From DAINPP01 sp963667315 (GTDB taxonomy: Bacteria; Thermotogota; Thermotogae; MWEM01): DNA of 64,000 bases. Shown in pieces: positions 53,980 to 61,538 of the stretch (position 1 is its first letter; each line of letters opens with the position of its first letter). A model generated the notes under the pieces. That model made no database searches. It saw nothing but the letters and a program-made list of their open reading frames with translations, and was not told where the DNA came from. The position numbers and the translations under genes were made by a program. The stretch spans positions 1,674,001 through 1,738,000 of the forward strand of contig OY763325.1 of the NCBI GenBank assembly GCA_963667315.1. Direction: 5' to 3'.

Positions 53980-56049
53980 TTATTCGTTGTCTATCTTGAA
54001 CTTTTTGATCTCTTCAGACAGCCTTGCTGCCAGTTCATTCAGTTCTTCCGCAGCACTGCTCACCTGGACCGTAGAATCACTCTGTTCCGCAATTGCGCGG
54101 TTCATATCTTTCATCTGCTCTGAGATATCTTCCATCGACTTGGATGATGTCACCATTCCGGAGGCCATCTCCTCTGTTGCAGCACTCTGCTCCTGTGCGG
54201 ATGCCGACAACGCCTCGATCTTTGAACTGATGGCATCAACCGATTCTGAAATCGTCATAAACTCAGTCTCTATCTTCTTTGATCCTTCTACTAAATGTCC
54301 ATAGAATTCAACTGTCTTATCCACTGCAATATTCGCCTTGGAGGCACTGTCATCTATCTCGTTCAGAATAGAGGCGATGTTCTGAGTAGCAGACTGACTC
54401 TCCTCTGCAAGTTTTCTGATCTCATCCGCAACGACGGCAAAGCCTTTCCCGGCTTCTCCCGCTCTTGCCGCCTCGATTGCCGCGTTTAATGCCAGCAGAT
54501 TGGTCTGTTCCGAAATGGAGGAAATCGTATTGACGATCGCCTGAACATTACTCGATTTTTCCGCTACGGCCCTTACCAGTTCCATCGCTTCCTTATTCTG
54601 TTCATCCACCTTATTCATCATTTTCGTCTGATTCCTGAGTTCATCGGTTCCCGTATCCGTCGCCTGTTTCGTCGACATGACCTCATCCGCAAGCTCCTGA
54701 GAGGTATGCGAAACACTCTGCGCAGACGATGATATCTCTTCAATTCCGGCATTGACCTCTTCAATCGAAGCCGAGGTATCTTCAACATTGTTGACAACAG
54801 ATTCAGACTGGGAATGAAGCTCTTCGCCTATCGCACTGTTTTCCTCGGCAACAGATGCCAGCTCGCTTGAAGATTTGTCAACAGACTCGATGGCTTCACG
54901 GAATGAATTCATCGATACCCGAAGGGCTTCTCCCATGCCGTTCAGAGAATCTGCCATCTCTCCTATCTCATCCTGATTCTTAACCGAGAAAACCTGTGTG
55001 AAATCGCCATGTCCGAATTTGACAATCCCCTCAGCCATCGTCTTTATCGGTTTTGCCAGGAAATTTCCGAGCAGGAAGGCAACAAACAGGATAACGCCAA
55101 GGACAACCGCCGTGATGATGATGACGAAAATCTGAAGATTATTCAGCGTCTCCATGACTTCAGCCTCGGGTATTGTTTCAACAAAATACCAGTCAGCTCC
55201 GATTTTGTTTATAGCACCTATCTTCTTTTCACCTTTGTAAATATAATGAAATACACTTTCGTTATTTTTAATTGCCTCAACGATACGATCCTCAGTTTCC
55301 TTATCAGCATCATGGATATATGTCCCATAATCAAGAGAAGGATGGGCAACTATTTTACCATCGGCTTTGGTGATAAAACCGTACCCGGTTTTATACGCTT
55401 TTGCATTTTTTACAACATCTTTTACATAGTCAAACGAGACATCTACGCCGACAACACCAATAGCCTGATTATTAAAGATAAGCGGTGATACAACAGACAT
55501 GATATCTCCAAGACCTTCCCAGTAATAGGCTTCAGTATAAATCATCTTTTTTTGTTCAATTGGGTCTTTTAACCAAGCAAGATCAGATGAGTTATCATCA
55601 AAATATTCCATCGTTAATTGATCTTCTCTTGTAATATTTCCATTATTCCTCATCAGCGATAAACTATACGGGAATCTGTATTTATAAGGATTGATATAGA
55701 AATACGCATCAACCTGTTCGGGGATAGCTTGTGTATATTCTTCCATAATAGACATAATCTCATTCTCGTATTCCTCCAAATAAGCCAACCCGGAAGATTC
55801 AATCTTTTTAGCATCCAGTGTGCCCTTAAAAAGAGCGTCCATCGCTTTAACATAATAAGAGACTCTTTCAAGATAAGTTTCTATTTTCCCCGCTTCTTTT
55901 TCGGTGATTTCCATCAATTTATCCTCGCCTTCAGCGATGAGGATTTCCCTGGTGTTGAAGACAAAGAACAACGAAATGATCAAAGCGACTGCAAGAGAAG
56001 AAACAAAGATATTCATCACAATTTTTAAGGTCATGCTCTTTTTAAACAT
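53980..56049 (-). CDS. Methyl-accepting chemotaxis protein with Cache-type sensor (copy A)
   Basis: 689 residues; ATG 56049 is chosen because GGAGGGTGGT precedes it. Membrane helices lie at about 11-31 and 300-325, enclosing a double-Cache-like domain with the PYYWEG-like AYYWEGLGDIMSVVSP and GVVGVDVSFDY motifs. HAMP follows, then the signalling domain with tip ISEQTNLLALNAAIEAARAG. Cache domains of this kind bind small metabolites such as amino acids. It is a paralogue of the next gene in tandem. Confidence 0.94.
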   Translation of the reverse strand: MFKKSMTLKIVMNIFVSSLAVALIISLFFVFNTREILIAEGEDKLMEITEKEAGKIETYLERVSYYVKAMDALFKGTLDAKKIESSGLAYLEEYENEIMSIMEEYTQAIPEQVDAYFYINPYKYRFPYSLSLMRNNGNITREDQLTMEYFDDNSSDLAWLKDPIEQKKMIYTEAYYWEGLGDIMSVVSPLIFNNQAIGVVGVDVSFDYVKDVVKNAKAYKTGYGFITKADGKIVAHPSLDYGTYIHDADKETEDRIVEAIKNNESVFHYIYKGEKKIGAINKIGADWYFVETIPEAEVMETLNNLQIFVIIITAVVLGVILFVAFLLGNFLAKPIKTMAEGIVKFGHGDFTQVFSVKNQDEIGEMADSLNGMGEALRVSMNSFREAIESVDKSSSELASVAEENSAIGEELHSQSESVVNNVEDTSASIEEVNAGIEEISSSAQSVSHTSQELADEVMSTKQATDTGTDELRNQTKMMNKVDEQNKEAMELVRAVAEKSSNVQAIVNTISSISEQTNLLALNAAIEAARAGEAGKGFAVVADEIRKLAEESQSATQNIASILNEIDDSASKANIAVDKTVEFYGHLVEGSKKIETEFMTISESVDAISSKIEALSASAQEQSAATEEMASGMVTSSKSMEDISEQMKDMNRAIAEQSDSTVQVSSAAEELNELAARLSEEIKKFKIDNE

Positions 56050-56405
56050 ATTACCACCCTCCATATTCAGCTTATAATTCCTAACGAAAATATTATATCA
56101 TTTATTACTATTGTATAATATTAAATATTATGCTTTTTCGTTCATAAAATAATTATAAACATGGACAAATTAGTTTAGTTAAAATGCCATAAGTGTGTAC
56201 TTCTTTTTAAAACAGTAAAGAAAATCGGACTATTTCGCTCTCTTTTTTTGCAGAAAGAGAGGGGATATAAATAAAACATCATATTTTTGATGCTAATTGA
56301 AAAAGAAACACGCCTTTATTTCGAATTCAGAATCAATATGACAACCCATTATTAATATGAAAATCCTGTATCTAATCAAATAAGAATCTTATGATAAAAG
56401 TGAAA
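56050..56405. other. Intergenic stretch between the two paralogous chemoreceptor genes
   Basis: About 350 AT-rich bases with no gene that I can support. It should contain the promoter of copy A. It also holds an inverted repeat, CTCTCTTT / AAAGAGAG (56238-56261), of unknown use. Confidence 0.55.
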
Positions 56406-56440
56406 CAAAAGAACACCCTCTTAAAGAGGGTGTTCTTTTG
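56406..56440 (-). terminator. Terminator of chemoreceptor copy B
   Basis: Perfect 17-bp palindromic stem with a one-base centre, core GAACACCCTCTT / AAGAGGGTGTTC, 15 bases after the stop codon. Confidence 0.87.
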
Positions 56441-56454
56441 TTTGTTGCGTATAA

Positions 56455-58527
56455 TTATTTTTCTATTTTAAATTTTTTGATCTCTTCAGACAGTCTGACA
56501 GCCAACTCATTCAGTTCTTCAGCCGCCTTGCTGACCTGAACAGTTGAATCGCTCTGTTCCGATATTCCCCTGTTCATATCACGCATCTGTTCGGTTATAT
56601 CTTCCATTGATCTGGAAGAGGTAACCATCCCGGATGCCATCTCCTCCGTGGCAGCACTTTGCTGTTGTGCGGAAGCTGAAAGCTCTTCTATTTTACCCGT
56701 TATCGAATCAATAGAAGCTGATATACTGCCAAACTCACTTTCAATAAGCTGCGAAACTTCTACCAGCTGATCGTAAAAGGCTACCGTTTTATCTACAGCA
56801 AGATTAGCCTTTGTGGCACCATCGTCAATCTCATTGAGTATCTTTGCAATGTTTTCAGTTGCCGTTTTACTTTCTTCTGCAAGTTTTCTGATCTCATCCG
56901 CAACAACGGCAAAGCCTTTCCCGGCCTCTCCCGCTCTCGCCGCTTCTATAGCGGCATTTAACGCAAGAAGATTCGTCTGTTCTGAAATAGATGCAATCGC
57001 GTTGACGATCTGCTGAACGTTTCCGGACTTTTCCGCAACTTCTTTTACCAGTTCCATTGCCTCTTTATTTTGCTCATCTACCTTATTCATCATCTCTTTT
57101 TGATGGTCAAGCTCCCGACTACCGGAATCCGTCGCCTGTTTCGTTGACATCGCTTCATCCGCAAGCTCCTGAGAGGTATGTGAAACACTCTGCGCCGAAG
57201 AGGCTATTTCTTCTATCCCCGCATTGACTTCCTCTATTGAAGCCGAGGTATCTTCAACATTGTTGACAACAGATTCAGACTGTGAATGGAGCTGCTCGCC
57301 TATCGCACTGTTTTCCTCAGATATTGATGCCAGTTCACCCGATGCCTTATCAACAGATTCAACGGCATGCTTAACGGATAGCATGGACGCTCTCAGCGAT
57401 TTGGACATCGCGTTTAAAGAATCCGCCATCTGCCCAATTTCGTCTTCATTTCTAACGTTGAATTCTCTTGTGAAATCACCATTCCCGAATTCCACAACCC
57501 CTTCAGCCATCTGTTTTATCGGTTTTGCCAAACGTTTTCCAAGAAACAGTGAAATGAAAAGGATGGCAGTAAGAGTTAAAACGGTTATGATCAAAACAAA
57601 CAATAGTAAAGTATTTAAAGAGGCCATCACTTCCGACTCCGGCACACTTTCGATGAAAACCCAGCCGGTAGATAACACTTTGAACGCCAGAATACTTCTG
57701 ATTCCATTATGATTGAACCGGAATACTTCATCCCCTTCTTTAATGGCTGTCAGAAAACGGGTTTCCATATCTTTATCAACGTCACCAAGCATCGTCCCCG
57801 ATGCCAGTTCATTATGCGCAATGATCATCCCGCTGCCGTTCATCAGGAATCCCTGTCCTGTTTCATACGCCTTTGAGTTTGCAACAACTTCCTGTATATA
57901 ATCAAATGAGACGTCCACACCAACAACGCCAATCACTTTGTTGTTGATCACAACAGGGGCAACAACCGAAATAATTTCACCCAGGCCTTCCCAGTAATAG
58001 GGTTCGGTAAATACCGTTCTTCGCTGTTCTATAGGATCTTTTATCCAGCTCTGATCCTCAGAGTTACTATAATAATAATCCAGGTCTATGTATGCCTGTC
58101 TTGTGGTTGGCTGACCTTTCATACTCTCAAATGTCAAACTGTATGCGATATCGTATTCATACGGATTCACAAAAAAATAGGCGGTAATCTGTTCCGGAAT
58201 CGTCTTTGACAGTTCAATCATAATATCGCTCATCAAGCCTTTTTCATATGTTTCAAGGTAGGCAAGCCCCTCCCTTTCAATCTCTTTCGGATCAATGGTA
58301 CTTTTGATGATAGAATCCAATGATTTCACAAAATAATCAACCCGGCTGAAGAAATTCTCTATCTTCTCCGATTCTTTTAAAGCAATCTCATGAAGTGTCT
58401 TTTCACCTTCAGCCATCATGATCGACCTTGTGTTCAGTGTAAAGAAAACAGAAATAATCAGTGCAACAACAAGTGATGCCAGAAAAATGTTCAGGACAAT
58501 TTTCGCTGTCAGACTCTTTTTAAACAT
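56455..58527 (-). CDS. Methyl-accepting chemotaxis protein with Cache-type sensor (copy B)
   Basis: 690 residues, ATG after TTTGGAGGGATAAAC. It has the same layout as copy A: helices at about 10-30 and 305-330, Cache-like domain (PYYWEGLGEIISVVAP, GVVGVDVSFDY), HAMP and signalling domain. The cytoplasmic half is nearly the same as copy A, with DNA stretches of about 45 bases identical, while the sensor halves differ more. Tandem duplication followed by sensor divergence is the simplest reading. Confidence 0.94.
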   Translation of the reverse strand: MFKKSLTAKIVLNIFLASLVVALIISVFFTLNTRSIMMAEGEKTLHEIALKESEKIENFFSRVDYFVKSLDSIIKSTIDPKEIEREGLAYLETYEKGLMSDIMIELSKTIPEQITAYFFVNPYEYDIAYSLTFESMKGQPTTRQAYIDLDYYYSNSEDQSWIKDPIEQRRTVFTEPYYWEGLGEIISVVAPVVINNKVIGVVGVDVSFDYIQEVVANSKAYETGQGFLMNGSGMIIAHNELASGTMLGDVDKDMETRFLTAIKEGDEVFRFNHNGIRSILAFKVLSTGWVFIESVPESEVMASLNTLLLFVLIITVLTLTAILFISLFLGKRLAKPIKQMAEGVVEFGNGDFTREFNVRNEDEIGQMADSLNAMSKSLRASMLSVKHAVESVDKASGELASISEENSAIGEQLHSQSESVVNNVEDTSASIEEVNAGIEEIASSAQSVSHTSQELADEAMSTKQATDSGSRELDHQKEMMNKVDEQNKEAMELVKEVAEKSGNVQQIVNAIASISEQTNLLALNAAIEAARAGEAGKGFAVVADEIRKLAEESKTATENIAKILNEIDDGATKANLAVDKTVAFYDQLVEVSQLIESEFGSISASIDSITGKIEELSASAQQQSAATEEMASGMVTSSRSMEDITEQMRDMNRGISEQSDSTVQVSKAAEELNELAVRLSEEIKKFKIEK

Positions 58528-58626
58528 GTTTATCCCTCCAAAATTTACCGTTATACTTTTTAAGACGAATATAACATAAATAATTCTTTATTCGTTATTT
58601 TACACGACAAATGTTTGGAGAATATA

Positions 58627-58663
58627 AAAACAAGCCGGATCAAAAATTGATCCGGCTTGTTTT
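58627..58663 (-). terminator. Terminator of the tldD-pmbA pair
   Basis: Perfect 17-bp stem with loop AAA, core CAAGCCGGATCAA / TTGATCCGGCTTG, flanked by A4/T4, 10 bases after the PmbA-like stop codon. Confidence 0.88.
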
Positions 58664-58673
58664 ATATTTTAAT

Positions 58674-59909
58674 TTAGATTTTTTCAACTTTCATTTTCAT
58701 AAACGTAAGTGGTGTTTCACTGAGCGTTGTCAGGGAATCAGAAGAAGTTCCAAGATAATCTTTCCCGAACATATCATAGACATTTGACGTAAGATTGAGT
58801 TGCGGGAGCCTTCCGATAAATTTCTCCCCATCAAAGAGGAAAGAAGTTTGAACCGGTGTGGCATATTTCCCTTCCGGTGTAAAATCCCCACCGGATGCAA
58901 ACATGACAAAGATTGCCTTTTCGCCATTCAGCAATTCCACTATCGTTTTTTCGGATTTCTTTATCACCAGCGGTGTCGGTGATAATCCCGGAACAGAATC
59001 ATACTCGCCATGAGCGGATCCTGTCAACGCCAGGTCATATTGTTTTGCCGTTTTCTTATCCGTGTACGGTGCTTTTAAAACACCGTCCCCCACGAGCGTA
59101 TATCGGAAAGCTTCATTCACAGTCCCCTCCGCATCAAAAAACGGGTTGTTCAACATACCGTCTTCAGGATTGGTTGACTGATAAAGTGTGAAATCTTCCG
59201 AGAAGAGCTTTTCACCAATTTTACCGGTAAAGATAGAGCCTCCAGTACCAAATTTTAAGCCATGCAGTTCAGAATACAATTTGTTCATAAAATCGCAGCC
59301 CATCGGCTGCAGGATAACTTTGTGGACACCGTTTTCGATATCCACCTGATTGGATAAACCATTGCAGATCATTTCGGCAATTCTGATATATTCATCCCTA
59401 TCCCATTTTGTTCCTTCAAAACCGATAAAGGCATCCAGTAAATTAGGTGACGTCTTCTCTTTGACCAGCAATGAGGATTCAATCCTGGCGATGCTGCTTT
59501 TTAAATTCAATCCCAGATCATTTTCGATGGCGTATTCCTCTTTATTCAGGTTAATCTTGTTGTTGAAGATAAAATCAGGATATCGCTGCTTCAATTCTGC
59601 CAGTAAGCCTTCTATCTCTGCTGTAAATTCAACACCGTTCTTGAGGTCACAAACAACTTCAACCGATTTTTCCATCTTACCGGTGGGCTCTCCGGGATAT
59701 TCAATTCCAAGAGCCAATGCAGCTTTCGCCTTTTCCTTCATCTCGGTCTCATCATAATCGCCTATCGCGCCTGCAACCCCTATCTTTCCATCCGCATACA
59801 CTCTGAATCCCGTTTTTGTGATATTTTTATTCCTGATAGATTCTATTTCACTCATCACCACGTTGATGGATGTTTCTTCCGTTTTTATCGTATATTTTTC
59901 ATTTATCAT
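58674..59909 (-). CDS. pmbA: TldE/PmbA-like subunit of a TldD/TldE protease
   Basis: 411 residues; ATG 59909 is chosen over the TTG one codon upstream because AGGAGTG is better spaced. It is a PmbA-family protein without the HExxxH metal motif and would pair with TldD, encoded 10 bases upstream. The E. coli pair degrades unfolded peptides, matures microcin B17 and removes peptide tags. The C-terminal part contains the family features GDFTPEGKYATPVQ and LNLTSNVYDMFG. Confidence 0.9.
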   Translation of the reverse strand: MINEKYTIKTEETSINVVMSEIESIRNKNITKTGFRVYADGKIGVAGAIGDYDETEMKEKAKAALALGIEYPGEPTGKMEKSVEVVCDLKNGVEFTAEIEGLLAELKQRYPDFIFNNKINLNKEEYAIENDLGLNLKSSIARIESSLLVKEKTSPNLLDAFIGFEGTKWDRDEYIRIAEMICNGLSNQVDIENGVHKVILQPMGCDFMNKLYSELHGLKFGTGGSIFTGKIGEKLFSEDFTLYQSTNPEDGMLNNPFFDAEGTVNEAFRYTLVGDGVLKAPYTDKKTAKQYDLALTGSAHGEYDSVPGLSPTPLVIKKSEKTIVELLNGEKAIFVMFASGGDFTPEGKYATPVQTSFLFDGEKFIGRLPQLNLTSNVYDMFGKDYLGTSSDSLTTLSETPLTFMKMKVEKI

Positions 59910-59919
59910 CAAATCACTC

Positions 59920-61263
59920 CTATTGAACGTTTAAATTGTTGACTCTGACGTATGGGCCACCAAATCCAACCGGCAACGGATATTGTTCCATCTTGCCGCA
60001 GCCACCGAGAATAAATGAGTGAAGATCAACATCGTCGGATACACCATCAATCTCATTCAAAGTCTGGAACACATTTCCCGATACAACTGAACACTTTACG
60101 GGATAGACGATCTTTCCGTCTTTTATCGCATATGCCAGTGAAGGGGCTATTGTAAACGTCGTCATTCCCGAACCGTGCTTGATGGTTTCCACAAGGATAC
60201 CGTCTTCGACGCCTGAAATAAGTGCCTCTAAAGTCTTATCGCCCTTTTCTATATAAGTCGTCGTCATCCTCACGATCGGTTCGAATTCAAAATTCATCGC
60301 TCTGGCATTTCCGGTCACACTTTCTTCCAAAGCCGCTGCAGATGAAGCACTATGCAGTCTGCCGCTTAAAACGCCCTGATTGATGAGATACGTCTTGTTC
60401 GCCCTGGTCCCCTCATCGTCAAACGTAATATGCCCACTACCCCTTGGATGACCATCATCAATGATGGATAAGAGGTCAGCACCCACTTTTTTCCCGAGTA
60501 CCCATTCTTTCTTCATCGTTTCATCTCCAACCATGAAATCGGATTCACTCTTGTGACCGAAGCTTTCATGTGCGAATACCCCTGCTGCCAACGGTGAGAA
60601 GATGACGGTCGTTTTCCCCTGCTCAACTTCTCTTGCATTCTGCAGGAAGTCAACCGACTTTTCAAACTTTTTTTCAAGTTCCTTTTCTCTTCCGGCGAGG
60701 TCTTTAAACTGATCGGATGTACAGTCATAACTCTCACTGAATAACTTCTCCCCATCTTTCAAATCAAAGGAGATTCTGAAGCCGGTCGTCTGAAAATCAA
60801 ATTCAAGGTCAGCACCTTTGCTGGAATAAAAACGCTTGGTCTTTTTATTATCCACATAATGGCTTTTAAGAGATGTCATATACGCCCTGTCTTTTAGCTG
60901 ATCGGTATATTTGTCCAGTAAGGCCTTTTTCTCATCAACCGTTACCTTTCGGATGTCCCCGTCACCTCTAAATTCACAAAAATTCCCTTTATTGACTTCA
61001 AACTGCTTGACAACCGGATGATTGTCAATCGACTCATTTTCTTCCGCCATCTGAGCCAAAGCATCTAACTCCTTTTGAACACCTTTAATACTGGAAGTCG
61101 CTGAATAATACCATTTCTTCCCGTCAAAAACTCTGATAAAAGCTCCCGTATAACTCTTCTCCTTCATCTCATCAAGTGTCCCGTTAGTAATAATAATTCT
61201 CGTTTCAAATACATCTTCTATTCTGATATCGGAATATAAATTGTCTGGAAATTTGTACATCAT
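59920..61263 (-). CDS. tldD: TldD-like metalloprotease
   Basis: 447 residues, ATG after GGAGGGG. The catalytic metal motif HESFGH gives His232, Glu233 and His237, the HExxxH pattern of TldD. The C-terminal family region LGGCGKMEQYPLPVGFGGPYVRV includes the conserved cysteine (core GGCGKMEQYPLP). It should form the active chamber with the PmbA-like partner. No peptide-tag substrate gene is seen nearby, so its natural target is unknown. Confidence 0.93.
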   Translation of the reverse strand: MMYKFPDNLYSDIRIEDVFETRIIITNGTLDEMKEKSYTGAFIRVFDGKKWYYSATSSIKGVQKELDALAQMAEENESIDNHPVVKQFEVNKGNFCEFRGDGDIRKVTVDEKKALLDKYTDQLKDRAYMTSLKSHYVDNKKTKRFYSSKGADLEFDFQTTGFRISFDLKDGEKLFSESYDCTSDQFKDLAGREKELEKKFEKSVDFLQNAREVEQGKTTVIFSPLAAGVFAHESFGHKSESDFMVGDETMKKEWVLGKKVGADLLSIIDDGHPRGSGHITFDDEGTRANKTYLINQGVLSGRLHSASSAAALEESVTGNARAMNFEFEPIVRMTTTYIEKGDKTLEALISGVEDGILVETIKHGSGMTTFTIAPSLAYAIKDGKIVYPVKCSVVSGNVFQTLNEIDGVSDDVDLHSFILGGCGKMEQYPLPVGFGGPYVRVNNLNVQ

Positions 61264-61454
61264 ATCCCCTCCTTTTGAGATATTTTAACATATACCTTCA
61301 TAATTTCAAAATACATATTGAAATATATGATATACACTCAATTTATCATCTTTTTTTTAAATTATAAGAAGGTTAAAGGAAGTTATTTCAAGATAGGGTT
61401 TCATCCCCTTGATTCACTGTGTCGCATTAAAATAATAGAAGTACATGTTAGTTG

Positions 61455-61463
61455 TGATATAAT
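61455..61463 (+). promoter_or_regulatory. Extended -10 promoter of the FN3-repeat lipoprotein
   Basis: TGATATAAT (TG-N-TATAAT) lies 76 bases before the start codon, without a clear -35. The rest of the 61264-61538 gap holds nothing I recognise. Confidence 0.5.
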
Positions 61464-61538
61464 AACGTATACTTTCATATCTTCCAACAAAACTATACGG
61501 ATGTGTACCATCATATTCTTCATTATTGGGGGTTCATT

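Noticed and set aside
58674..61263. Modified-peptide (bacteriocin-like) cluster around tldD-pmbA
   Set aside because: No precursor peptide, modification enzyme or exporter gene lies beside the pair.
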